Counted from the stretch's first letter, positions 42,737 to 51,434 are shown. The stretch is DNA of 53,317 nt from Mesostigma viride (GCA_009746045.1 RPFO01001786.1:1-53317), one strand, 5' to 3'. The notes: generated from the sequence alone by a model not told the origin. A program made the numbers and translations.

Positions 42737-43600
42737 ATGGCGGAAAAGGGGATGCACCCGGCGGTTTCGGAACTTTTAAAGATAAAGTCCCCCCCGCAGC
42801 GGACCCCCGAATGGTTCGCAATACGCGACAAAATGTTGACGGCGTCGGACCTAGCCGCCGCGATAGGGTGGAACCCGTACCAAAGTCGGAACAAACTCTT
42901 GCGCAAGAAGCTCGGGGACTCGAGGTACGTCTTCCAGGGGAACGCCGCGACGAGGTGGGGGAACGACCACGAGGACATCGCGGCTCAGGAGTACAGCAAA
43001 AAGACGGGAAAGAAGTGCCTTGAGTTCGGACTCATTTCGCACCCCCTTCACCCTTGGCTCGGCGGGAGCCCTGATCGCGTTACGACGGACGGCATCCTCG
43101 TGGAGATCAAGTGCCCTATTCGTCGCAAGATCACGCACGAATGTCCCAAGTACTACATCCCCCAAGTCCAGATCCTGCTGGAGATCCTGAACCTCGAGGT
43201 CGCCCACTTCGTTCAATACGCACCGCCTACCACGTGGAGCGAGCAGGTATTGGATATTCTCGAGATCAGGAGGGACAGGGAGTGGTTTCGGCGGTTCTTT
43301 CCCGCGATGCAGAAGTTCCGGAACGAGTGGATGGAAATCGACGCAAAAGGCGGGCTGGAGTACTTGGACAAGACGGGCGCGTTTTCGGCGTCTAGTTCGG
43401 ATTCGGACAATGCCACCCCGCGGCAGGTCAAGAGGAAGATGGTAGAAGTCGACATCGAAGGCCCTCCTCGGGCCGCGGACGAATTCCCGTTCGTGGAAAA
43501 GAAACAAAAGGAGCCTTCGCCTCCTCCGTGCCAGGCGCCAGCTCCGGCACAAGAAGAGGTGGCCACTATCCACAACTTCACCTTCTGGAGATCTGCATGA
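42737..43600 (+). CDS. YqaJ/lambda-type recombination exonuclease
   Basis: 287 residues. The catalytic set of the PD-(D/E)xK exonuclease family is complete: RWGNDHEDIA (Glu79), GGSPDR (Asp113), LVEIKCP (Glu123, Lys125) and YIPQVQ (Gln143, Gln145). The first 210 residues form the domain; the C-terminal 80 are a Pro/Ser-rich tail. It would resect double-strand ends 5' to 3' for strand annealing, in company with the SSB at 27497. ATG 42737 is in a strong context. Confidence 0.85.
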   Translation: MAEKGMHPAVSELLKIKSPPQRTPEWFAIRDKMLTASDLAAAIGWNPYQSRNKLLRKKLGDSRYVFQGNAATRWGNDHEDIAAQEYSKKTGKKCLEFGLISHPLHPWLGGSPDRVTTDGILVEIKCPIRRKITHECPKYYIPQVQILLEILNLEVAHFVQYAPPTTWSEQVLDILEIRRDREWFRRFFPAMQKFRNEWMEIDAKGGLEYLDKTGAFSASSSDSDNATPRQVKRKMVEVDIEGPPRAADEFPFVEKKQKEPSPPPCQAPAPAQEEVATIHNFTFWRSA

Positions 43601-43797
43601 GAGTGCCTAGACATATCATCGTGGGGATGAACGACAAGAAACCGACCGCGATAAAGACTCTACTAGGCATGTTCTGCATGACCGACGCCTCGGAAGGTCG
43701 AGCGGGGATCATGGTCGTACCGATAAAAAGACAGATGGTTCCGAACGCGAATGTGTCCCATGTCAATTTTAGGCACTGCGTGATCATTTACAATTAA
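43597..43797 (+). CDS. Small hypothetical protein (66 aa)
   Basis: ATG 43597 overlaps the stop of the exonuclease gene (ATGA). Compact, with alternating hydrophobic residues; no membrane segment or motif. Ends one base before the convergent gene. Unknown function. Confidence 0.5.
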   Translation: MRVPRHIIVGMNDKKPTAIKTLLGMFCMTDASEGRAGIMVVPIKRQMVPNANVSHVNFRHCVIIYN

Positions 43798-43798
43798 T

Positions 43799-45096
43799 TT
43801 ATTTAAAGAATTCATTTCCGAATACAAACTCGCGCATTCTCTGCGCGTTCTCGTCGCTCTTCCCTACCCAGTCGAACGGCCTACTGACGAACGTGCTGAT
43901 ATCCGGCAAGGTCAGCGTCTGGATATCAAAGAGTGTCCATATGGCTTGAAACATCGCCCCCCTGGGCTCTGAATTGATTACGCGTCCAAACGCGGCTTCG
44001 GCGCTGTCGCTAAGCCGCTCAAACTCGGCGATCTTAACTTCTTTGGCGCCGCGTTCGGCGATCGTTTTCTGCTGGTCGCGCTCGTTGATGAGAATGGCGA
44101 GCATTTTGTCCATTGCCTTGTGGCTCGCCTCTTTCAGCCCGTTCTTCAATAAACTGTCCGAAGCTTCCATGATCGGCCCCAACGCCTTCCCCCCAACGGT
44201 TCCAGCTTGTACTTTTCGGCGCTCAGCCAATCGATCACCTTTTGGGTGTTCTTTTCCGCGTCCAGCCGCACCCACGCGTAGAGGTCGGGGACGTAGGCGT
44301 CGAACTTATCCTTGACCCCCATGTCGGTCAAAAACACCGCGACCGCAGAGGCCGAACGGCCGGACCCTCCAGGAGCCGTCAAGTAGGTCGTGAAGGGTTT
44401 GAAGATAGACGCCCATTGGGCTCTAAATTCGTTGACCTCGTTGTTCGCCTGCTCGCGGACCTTCGAACCCTCTGTCAAGTTGTCGCGGATGCTCCGGAGC
44501 CTGTCCGCCTCTGCATCGTACGTCTTCGTGAAGGCGGCCGTGAGTTTGGAAGTAAGGTCCCTGGCGGAGAACTTGAAAATCTCGCGAAACATACGTTGGA
44601 CGTACGACATGGTTTGAACGGACGCGGTCTCTAGCCCCGTTTTCGCCGCGGTCTGTTGAACGGCTGCGATGTCGGCTGTGGACGGCATGCCGATCGCATC
44701 GTCCGTTGCCGCGATATTGCCACGGATGAGTTCCATCAGTTTCTTCACTTTCGGGTCTGACTCGTCACCTCCCGTCGCGACCATCGCCTTCGTGAGCTCG
44801 TCCGTCAGTTCCTTGACGGACATTTCTTCTAGAGGCTTCGTTTTTCCGGCGGTCACCTCTGCGATGAGTTCTTGCGCCCGCTTCTTCGCCGCCTCCTCCT
44901 CGGCGGCTTTGGCCTTCGCTTCCGCTTCCGCTTCCGCTTTTGCCTTGGCCGCTTTTGCCTCCTCTTCCTTTCGCGTCTCCTCTTCGGTATCGGCAGGATC
45001 CTCTTCGGAATCCTTCTTTCCGATCACGCCCGCTTGCCACAAAATAAGTACGACTAGAACCGGGACGAGTACCAGCAGCAAAAGCGCGGCGGACAT
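43799..45096 (-). CDS. N-anchored Ala/Lys-rich coiled-coil protein (frame break)
   Basis: ATG 45096. N-terminal transmembrane segment at residues 3-25 (AALLLLVLVPVLVVLILWQA), then an AEAEAEAKAKAAEEEAAKKR coiled coil, then a helical domain. At the C6 run 44189-44194 the frame shifts; the neighbouring frame continues to 43799 with a helical C-terminus. About 432 residues if joined. Type II anchored virion protein is the most likely role, inferred. Confidence 0.65.
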
Positions 45097-45124
45097 CGGG
45101 TCTGGTATACAAATCGGTAAGACA

Positions 45125-45922
45125 TTATATGGGGAAACGCGTCGGCTGGACTGTTGCGATATCTTGTTGGAACGCCGCGTATGCGAAACCGAACATGGGG
45201 AGTGGGAATGTGTGACGCAGCATCCCCGTAAGATCGCCGAACGTGGTCGGCTTTCCGGGATAAAACGGGCGCTTTGGGTCCCACAAGTCCACGTATCCCG
45301 TGTGTTTCGGGTGCATGTCCCATTCGGTATTGAACTCCGCCTTCACAGGGAACGGGGCTTTGCGGTTCAACGTGTACGCCTCCATGTCGCTCCGCCTGTA
45401 TTGGTCATATCCTCCGTCGGATATCCCGCCATGGATATACACGATATTGTCTCCGTACCCGTTCAGGTCCGCCGCCGTGACTCCCGGGCGGTACAACGAC
45501 ACGACGGCGTCATACGAACACACCACCGCAGGCGTTCGAGGGATGACGGTGCCCCGTTTCGGCCCGGCGATGAACTTTCCGAGAAGTTGAGACATGAGGG
45601 ATCCGTCGACGGGGTCGTGGAGAAGCACGTTGCAGTTATCGACGAGACCCGAGGTGTTGAAAGTCACGGGATAGGTACTCGCACAGCCGGTGTAAGGGCA
45701 GTACGTGACACTGTTCCCAAAGATGTGGACGACTTCGCGTTTTTCCATCACCGTCTTGGGGATGACCAGCAACGAAGACTGGACAGGGACGACGATTACG
45801 TCGTCGACGGATTTCAGGTATGGCGGCGGCGTTTCGTTGAAGATGGGGTCGTGGATGGGCGGAATGCGGTTCACGGAGATGGTCTTGGGGTTGGCTTCGA
45901 ATCTTCCGCGAATGAGACTCAT
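45125..45922 (-). CDS. Hypothetical beta-rich protein, possibly structural (265 aa)
   Basis: ATG 45922. Soluble, Pro/Gly/Tyr-rich and beta-type, with cysteines clustered at about 93-106 (YCPYTGCAS) and NCNV following. Stands between two membrane-type genes in a leftward run. No family recognised. Confidence 0.65.
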   Translation of the reverse strand: MSLIRGRFEANPKTISVNRIPPIHDPIFNETPPPYLKSVDDVIVVPVQSSLLVIPKTVMEKREVVHIFGNSVTYCPYTGCASTYPVTFNTSGLVDNCNVLLHDPVDGSLMSQLLGKFIAGPKRGTVIPRTPAVVCSYDAVVSLYRPGVTAADLNGYGDNIVYIHGGISDGGYDQYRRSDMEAYTLNRKAPFPVKAEFNTEWDMHPKHTGYVDLWDPKRPFYPGKPTTFGDLTGMLRHTFPLPMFGFAYAAFQQDIATVQPTRFPI

Positions 45923-46165
45923 TTAATATTCAGGTCGAATATATTCAGGAGCGACGGAATTGTCTCGCACGTAATCCGCGAAAGAAGCGAACGTCGCGAG
46001 GCCCAAGAAAGGTAGACCCGTGGCCGCGACCATCTCCTTCAAAGCCAGGTAGAGGTTCAAGAGGTCGTCGCGGTAGTGGCTCTGAAACGCGTCTGGGAGG
46101 TCGTCTTGGGTCGCCTCTAGGATATCATTCGTTGGGTCGACGATCGGGAGGGCTAGCGTGTCCAT
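45923..46165 (-). CDS. Small hypothetical protein (80 aa)
   Basis: ATG 46165 (MDTLALPIVDP); longer forms need a non-ATG start. Acidic N-terminal half, a hydrophobic middle (LPFLGLATFASFADYV). Its stop abuts the next gene's start. Overlaps the upstream membrane gene by 13 bases. Confidence 0.55.
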   Translation of the reverse strand: MDTLALPIVDPTNDILEATQDDLPDAFQSHYRDDLLNLYLALKEMVAATGLPFLGLATFASFADYVRDNSVAPEYIRPEY

Positions 46166-46344
46166 GTCAGCGAGTACGTGTACAGCGCGGCTATCAACGC
46201 CACGATCCAGAAAGGGAGCAACGTCTCTTCGGGTCCGATGCCAAACGGAATAGGGCGCCCGTCTTCCTTGAACATGCAACGCGGCCGGAATACCAGCAGC
46301 ATGTACGTTACGAAGAAATAAACCACCACGGACAAAGCGCGCAT
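46153..46344 (-). CDS. Two-span membrane protein (63 aa)
   Basis: ATG 46344. Hydrophobic segments at 3-20 (ALSVVVYFFVTYMLLVF) and 43-58, with a short charged loop. Small virion membrane protein type. Confidence 0.55.
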   Translation of the reverse strand: MRALSVVVYFFVTYMLLVFRPRCMFKEDGRPIPFGIGPEETLLPFWIVALIAALYTYSLTWTR

Positions 46345-46375
46345 CCTTTGATTGATATAGTTCAGCGAGAAGTTT

Positions 46376-47173
46376 TTACTTCATTATCCTTACACCTTGA
46401 ATCTCCTGGTCCTTGTGTATCGCGATCCTGTTGCTCCTCTCTTCGTCCTCGGTCTTGATTCGTTGGGCGTCTTTCTTCATCATTTCGCGCTTGTGGCTCC
46501 TCCTCACACTGGGTGGGATGCTAGGACCCTCGGAAATCAACCGGTCCAGAGTCAGGCGCAAAATGTGTATGAATTCGAACGGGTTGAGCCTGTGTTTTCG
46601 CGGCTTTGTCAATTCCGCGTCGACCTCGCGGTAAAAGGAGGAGAACTTGTGCACCATCTGCTTGTGTTGTTCCACCCTCTGCGCAAACCTCAGGAAGTTT
46701 TGTACCCCCGTCAATGCGGACGCCACCATGCTAGCGACTCCTACGTAGATCGAAACGGGGTCTAGAGACGACTCCGCGTCCGGCTTCCGGCTAAACGAGA
46801 TCGTCCCCGCGGTCGCCGTGAGCAAAATCGCTGGAAGAACGAGCAAGTTGTTGTAAAACTCGGCGCGCGCCGCGGACATATCGTGCATTTCGCGAAACGC
46901 AAGGGCCTTCTGCCCCCACGAGAAAACGAGCGTCTCTATGCTCGAAGACCACAGGCGTTCTGACGGGGTGAACTGCTGCCCCTCGTTGACCGTCTGTGGC
47001 ACGCCCTCTCCGTACGTGTGATCTCGAATTACGTACTGGTACACGCCTACATCGGACGCGGCGTGGTGGCTTACTCGATTTCTGACCGGGGACGGAAGGG
47101 GCGTTATTTCGTTCAGATTGCGAGGTACTTGGATGTGGAGAGGATGCGATTGGAGTTTGGAATCTCCGTCCAT
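46376..47173 (-). CDS. SLATT-like two-transmembrane protein (265 aa)
   Basis: ATG 47173. A helix with EMHDMSAARAEFYNN precedes two hydrophobic segments at about 108-126 and 141-160, followed by a long amphipathic helix (FLRFAQRVEQHKQMVHKFSS). This order (helix, 2TM, helix with 'h..y..l..ei') is that of SLATT domains, pore-type effectors tied to SMODS/CBASS nucleotide signalling in bacteria and found also in giant viruses and fungi. A basic C-terminal tail (KREMMKKDAQRIK) is present. Function in the virus is unknown. Confidence 0.6.
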   Translation of the reverse strand: MDGDSKLQSHPLHIQVPRNLNEITPLPSPVRNRVSHHAASDVGVYQYVIRDHTYGEGVPQTVNEGQQFTPSERLWSSSIETLVFSWGQKALAFREMHDMSAARAEFYNNLLVLPAILLTATAGTISFSRKPDAESSLDPVSIYVGVASMVASALTGVQNFLRFAQRVEQHKQMVHKFSSFYREVDAELTKPRKHRLNPFEFIHILRLTLDRLISEGPSIPPSVRRSHKREMMKKDAQRIKTEDEERSNRIAIHKDQEIQGVRIMK

Positions 47174-47313
47174 TTGTTACAAATTAAGTTTTCATTTCAA
47201 AGAACATAGGCGAGCTAAGGATCCGTACACGCCGACGTGCCGGTTTCTAGAAAGGTCCAAAGGACGCGTACAAACTCTCCGACTTCTTTTGTTGAGAGCG
47301 AGTGAAGAGCGAG

Positions 47314-47433
47314 ATGGAAGCATCCCTTCTCACCGCCTGTGTTTTCATGGTCGGCTTCTGGTTTTGCGCGACCTTCGCTTTCTACCACAACCACCTCACG
47401 CCGACAGAGGAAGGGAGAGACTTGACCGAGTAA
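47314..47433 (+). CDS. Very small membrane protein (39 aa)
   Basis: ATG 47314 to TAA 47431-47433. A single hydrophobic segment at residues 4-22 (LLTACVFMVGFWFCATFAF) and a polar tail. Its TAA is immediately followed by the primase ATG. Unknown function; short but unlike random sequence. Confidence 0.5.
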   Translation: MEASLLTACVFMVGFWFCATFAFYHNHLTPTEEGRDLTE

Positions 47434-48867
47434 ATGAAATGGCCGGCGTATTCTGCCGCGACGAGGTGGTTTAACTCCACCGAACGCTTTGTGGACTCCG
47501 CGGAGGAGTACACCCATCTTCTTCTCGACGGATATGGCGGAGGGAAAGTCTTCGTCGACTCGGAAGACCTTCGCGAGCTGTACCGTTGCATCGCCCGGGA
47601 TTTCGAGGAAGGAAACAAAAACTTCATCGTCGAGCAGAAATCTCGCCCCGTGTTCCCGTTCTTCTTGGACGTCGATTGCGAAGACGAAAGAGACATGTCC
47701 CAGGACATTTTGGAGAAATGGGTGCCGCTCATCCACGGCGTCGTGCAGGAGTGCGTTCAGAGGAGCGATACGACGAGTTTCCACGTCGTCGTCTGTCGAG
47801 CTCCGAACAAGGAGAAGGAAGGCCGCATCAAGTGCGGATTCCACATGCATTGGCCGGGCATACCCGTCGACCAGGACACGGCGCTGAAGTTGCGCGGGTT
47901 CATCGTGTCTCGCCTTCACTCGGAGTTTGGCCCGAGACCGGAAAACAACTCGTGGAACGCCGTAATCGATCCATCCATCATGATGGATAACGGACTCCGC
48001 ATGCTGTTTTCTCTCAAGTGCTACAAGTGCTCCGGATGCGCCAAGAAGTTCAGGGTCCTCAACGACAAATTCAAAGACGGGTGCCAAGGAGGCGGTTCGA
48101 ACGCTCGAGTTTGTCCTTGTCCTTTTTGCAGGGAAAAGGCCCAGATCCGCGACGGGTGCGACTGTTCGTATGGCAAAGTCCACGAGAACCGGCCATACTC
48201 GTGGGTGTATCAGCAGGAGGAAGGGGAGGATCCGGACTACGATGCGCCGACCCCGTACGACCAGCTCCTCATCACGTCAGTCCGCATTTATGACGGAATG
48301 GACGTCCCGGTTGCTCGTATCGTCGCGCCTGACGACTTCGACCCCGACGTGGTGGAAAACCCCGGAACTCGCCACGGTCGTGGTCGCGGAAGAGCGCACC
48401 ACGGTGGCGGACCGGCGCCTATCTTGTCCCCGTTCAACTCTGGCGCGCTTATCCCCAGGGATAGCGAGGAGTACAAAATGATCACCGCGCTGTTGCCGGG
48501 CGTCCGGCTAACGAACGCGTTCAAGGAGGGGGATGGGCGTTCGAGCGTCTACTGGGTATGGAGTAGGCACAGGCACTGCGAGAACAAGGGGAGCGAGCAC
48601 GAGAGGAATAACGTGTGGTACGAGATCAACACGAACGGCGTGTTTCAGAGATGCTTCGATTCCGAATGTCGAGGGTACCGCTCCGAACCGCGAAGGCTAC
48701 CGATGGGGGTCACAGACCGGCTTTTCAGGACACGACCGAGTGACATTGGAAGAAAAACGGAGTCCCCCATGTCGTCGGCCGGGGAGCGGCTGATGTACAG
48801 ACTTGCGTACGACCCGAAGAAGGCGAGGGCTGGCAAGAAGGGAAAAAGAGCCCGGGGGGGATTCTAG
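47434..48867 (+). CDS. Archaeo-eukaryotic primase with UL52-like zinc tail
   Basis: 477 residues. FPFFLDVDCED gives the DxD metal site (Asp79, Asp81), CGFHMHWPG the His motif near 137-139, AVIDPSIMMDNGLRML the third acidic (Asp179) and the Arg189. A C-terminal zinc region has HRHC, then NGVFQRCFDSECRG, as in herpes/pox-type primases. Additional cysteines near 196-250 (CYKCSGCAKK, CPFC) add a zinc module. It lays down RNA primers for the D5-type helicase encoded separately at 37214. Start ATG 47434 follows TAA directly. Confidence 0.85.
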   Translation: MKWPAYSAATRWFNSTERFVDSAEEYTHLLLDGYGGGKVFVDSEDLRELYRCIARDFEEGNKNFIVEQKSRPVFPFFLDVDCEDERDMSQDILEKWVPLIHGVVQECVQRSDTTSFHVVVCRAPNKEKEGRIKCGFHMHWPGIPVDQDTALKLRGFIVSRLHSEFGPRPENNSWNAVIDPSIMMDNGLRMLFSLKCYKCSGCAKKFRVLNDKFKDGCQGGGSNARVCPCPFCREKAQIRDGCDCSYGKVHENRPYSWVYQQEEGEDPDYDAPTPYDQLLITSVRIYDGMDVPVARIVAPDDFDPDVVENPGTRHGRGRGRAHHGGGPAPILSPFNSGALIPRDSEEYKMITALLPGVRLTNAFKEGDGRSSVYWVWSRHRHCENKGSEHERNNVWYEINTNGVFQRCFDSECRGYRSEPRRLPMGVTDRLFRTRPSDIGRKTESPMSSAGERLMYRLAYDPKKARAGKKGKRARGGF

Positions 48868-49570
48868 ACGCCACGTCCCTGCGGAGAAGGTTGGATCCTT
48901 TCTCGGTTGTCTCCCCCTTTCTATTCTCCAGGACGATAGGAACTCCTCCTTGCACGAATGTTGTGTTCACTGGCGCGTTCGATGGAATAAAAATCAAGTT
49001 GTTGCTCCTCATGTCTCTCTGGTCCGCATGGCTTTCCATAAATGGACTGCATTTCAGGAATGTGTGTACGTGATAGCTAGAGAACGCCGGGAAGTTCATT
49101 TCCACCATCTGTCGCGCGTAGATCATGCGAAGTTTGAACGGAGTCGCCATCAGGCTCTTCCTCGCGAATGCGAGGCAGTCGTGCAAGTAGAAGGTTGATC
49201 GGCCGGAAGGCTCGGATGCCAGAATACCGCACGCAACCGTCCCTTTGAACAGCTTCGTCTTAAACGGCGGCATCCGTATGATCTCGACGGTACGGTCTCC
49301 GTGGACGATCGCGCAGACCGTTCGACCCCCGCGAACTCGAACGAGAGCGAGCAAGCCGTACACCCCCTTTCGGAACTCGGTCATGACATACGTGTCTTTC
49401 CCGAAACTGGACACGAGGTCCTTCGTCGAGCTCGCGAAAGAGATATAAGGCCGCGGGATGTCATACGACCGGCACACGCTCTCGACCGCCTTGATAACGT
49501 CGTGTGCCTCTCTAGGAGACGCCTTCCTGGACATCCAAAGTCCGGGGGGGTTACCAGCGGTGTCGTTCAT
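48725..49570 (-). CDS. Capping-enzyme/ligase-fold-like protein, degenerate
   Basis: ATG 49570. The order MTEFRKGVYGLLALVRV, LFKGTVACGIL, HDCLAF then LIFIPSNAPV resembles the nucleotidyltransferase fold of mRNA guanylyltransferases and ligases (motif I, III/IIIa, IV). A normal KxDG lysine motif is not clear, so the enzyme may be inactive or my reading wrong. The last 48 residues are antisense to the primase end and are doubtful; a frame change near 48868-48940 is possible. Confidence 0.45.
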   Translation of the reverse strand: MNDTAGNPPGLWMSRKASPREAHDVIKAVESVCRSYDIPRPYISFASSTKDLVSSFGKDTYVMTEFRKGVYGLLALVRVRGGRTVCAIVHGDRTVEIIRMPPFKTKLFKGTVACGILASEPSGRSTFYLHDCLAFARKSLMATPFKLRMIYARQMVEMNFPAFSSYHVHTFLKCSPFMESHADQRDMRSNNLIFIPSNAPVNTTFVQGGVPIVLENRKGETTEKGSNLLRRDVASRIPPGLFFPSCQPSPSSGRTQVCTSAAPRPTTWGTPFFFQCHSVVS

Positions 49571-49660
49571 CGTGCGCGCGTACGATAAAATCTCACAAAA
49601 TTTGTTCGTCCTTGTACGCGCGCCTAGCGGAGGATAAAAGGGTCTCGACGCATATCGAGT

Positions 49661-50245
49661 ATGCCATCTGTACCCCCTCCTCCCATGAGTCTGTTGGAGC
49701 GTTCACTGCATCGTTTTTTCAAGGACGATGAAGTGTACAACACGCTGTACGATTTGCGCGACAAGGACACGGGGAAGGACAGGCCGTCGAACATCTTGTC
49801 GTTGCGCGTGATGGAGTGGCTCGTCACCAACTACGCCAGGACCCACAACGTCGAGTGCGTCAACCAGCTCGACGGGATGCCCGTAAACATGTACATGTCC
49901 TACCGCGAACATCTGGACTTTTACTCCAAGAAGATGTTCGATCCTTTCGCCAGACGGAAGAAGATCCAGCTCGCGTCGTCCGATGGCAGCAAGACGATGC
50001 AGACCACGACGGGGCAGATGAACTTCTTCCGTTGGGCGATCAATAACGGTGTTGTCAAGTACGCGATGGAGAACATCGACGCGATTCGAAAGGAACTGCC
50101 AAAATGCCACCACTACCCGACGAAAAAGGAGGACAGGGTGATCGTCGTCGTGCGAAGGGCGAGGAAGCGGTTTCGGGCGACGGACCTGGGGACCATCGTC
50201 CGTCCGAAGATCGGCAAACAGAGGTTCACCATTCGTTTCAAATAG
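49661..50245 (+). CDS. Conserved large-virus protein of unknown function (194 aa)
   Basis: ATG 49661, after GGATAAAAGG. Contains KMFDPFARRKK and TTTGQMNFFRWAINNGVVKY, a phrase I know from proteins shared by phycodnaviruses and mimi-like viruses ('FDPF.R ... GQlNFFrW'). Basic C-terminus (VVVRRARKRFRATD). Possibly a nuclear or DNA-associated protein; function unknown. Confidence 0.7.
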   Translation: MPSVPPPPMSLLERSLHRFFKDDEVYNTLYDLRDKDTGKDRPSNILSLRVMEWLVTNYARTHNVECVNQLDGMPVNMYMSYREHLDFYSKKMFDPFARRKKIQLASSDGSKTMQTTTGQMNFFRWAINNGVVKYAMENIDAIRKELPKCHHYPTKKEDRVIVVVRRARKRFRATDLGTIVRPKIGKQRFTIRFK

Positions 50246-50272
50246 AAATCGCAGCCGTACTGTAGGGTAGGT

Positions 50273-50605
50273 ATGTTGTTGCTGGGACGACTGTACGACT
50301 GGTGTGTGGCCTCGCCTCTGCGCAAATTGTTCATGAAGGGGCCTACGATCGGCACCTTCGGGTTCTGGATGAGCATGGAGGAGAGCGATATTTGTGCGGC
50401 CATGACGAAGACGACTTCGGATATATGGGATGCGAATCCTCTTCACTGTAAAGACATCATCGAGAGTCGCTTTGAGAGCGTCCACGTGGTCGTTCAGACG
50501 ATCATGATGTGGGTGTTGTTGTATTCCGTCATGAACATTTTAATACGAAAAGTTCTTATCCTACCCACGCGGCTCGTGGTACGAAGGGCGGGTGACAAGG
50601 ATTAG
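50273..50605 (+). CDS. C-terminally anchored membrane protein (110 aa)
   Basis: ATG 50273. Hydrophobic segment near residues 75-95 (VVQTIMMWVLLYSVMNILI) with a basic tail; a weaker one may occur near 1-20. Ends 4 bases inside the convergent gene. Confidence 0.6.
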   Translation: MLLLGRLYDWCVASPLRKLFMKGPTIGTFGFWMSMEESDICAAMTKTTSDIWDANPLHCKDIIESRFESVHVVVQTIMMWVLLYSVMNILIRKVLILPTRLVVRRAGDKD

Positions 50606-50922
50606 CACTTTGTGCCTGGCCGGCACTTGTGAGTGGAACTCGCGTCGGTCGTCGCCGGCTTTTTTCCAGATGCTTCCTTTCGTGCCTCCGAGTACCGCCT
50701 CCACTTTGTATATACGCCCATGGCCGCCAACGCAGCCGCGATGGGTAGGGCCACCGCGTTAAGGATTGCGTGCACTCGGTTTTCGCACTCTTCGTCGTCC
50801 TTTTTGCCGAACAACGCGCAAATCCCGCTCGCGACCTTTTCTCCGATGAGGTTGATGGCGACGGAAAGGACGAAAAACACGCAGAAGATAATGACCAGGC
50901 TGCTCACGATCGGGTTTGCCAT
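50602..50922 (-). CDS. Two-span membrane protein (106 aa)
   Basis: ATG 50922. Segments near 7-28 (SSLVIIFCVFFVLSVAINLI) and 52-70, separated by a charged loop with KKDDEEC. C-terminal Lys/Thr-rich tail ending in two cysteines. No family recognised. Confidence 0.6.
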   Translation of the reverse strand: MANPIVSSLVIIFCVFFVLSVAINLIGEKVASGICALFGKKDDEECENRVHAILNAVALPIAAALAAMGVYTKWRRYSEARKEASGKKPATTDASSTHKCRPGTKC

Positions 50923-50959
50923 TCGCTGATCATTTCATAACGAGGGTTAGATAAGAAGT

Positions 50960-51184
50960 TCATTTCACAACTTCCTTGTCCGCGTTTCTGGAATCGAGTT
51001 TGTTCTTAATTCCTGCTGTCAACCAAATTATTGGAAGTAATACAAACACCATTGGCACTAAAATTAACAACCGCGATGGCACGTCGAAGCCATTTTTCTC
51101 CGGAGGGGCCCAGATGAGACTCGCCAACGTCGCGTTGACCGCCAAAAGATACAAGATCAGTATAACCGCAAACACGTTCGCCAT
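50960..51184 (-). CDS. MANVFAV-type two-span membrane protein, copy 1 (74 aa)
   Basis: ATG 51184. Hydrophobic segments at 3-25 (NVFAVILILYLLAVNATLAS) and 38-58. Clear paralogue of the next gene; start-codon region and leader are duplicated too. Unknown function. Confidence 0.65.
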   Translation of the reverse strand: MANVFAVILILYLLAVNATLASLIWAPPEKNGFDVPSRLLILVPMVFVLLPIIWLTAGIKNKLDSRNADKEVVK

Positions 51185-51188
51185 TGAA

Positions 51189-51434
51189 CTATGCAGAGAG
51201 TTTTATAAGTACTCGATCGTCCCCGTTTCTGGAATCGCCTGTGAGCTTTTTTATAATTGCATATACCAACAAACTTATCGGAGCGGATACATAGATTATT
51301 GGAAATAAAACGAAAAACCGACTTGCCGCGAAAAAGCCCCTGTCTTGGCCGCTAGGAAACCAAATGTAACTCGCGAGCGACGCGTTGACCACCAGAAGAT
51401 ACAAGATCAATATAACCGCAAACACGTTCGCCAT
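51189..51434 (-). CDS. MANVFAV-type two-span membrane protein, copy 2 (81 aa)
   Basis: ATG 51434. Begins MANVFAVILILYLLVVNASL, near-identical to copy 1, with the second half more diverged. A tandem duplication of gene plus promoter (GAACTATGC leader). The copies have separated by enough substitutions to rule out assembly duplication. Confidence 0.65.
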   Translation of the reverse strand: MANVFAVILILYLLVVNASLASYIWFPSGQDRGFFAASRFFVLFPIIYVSAPISLLVYAIIKKLTGDSRNGDDRVLIKLSA

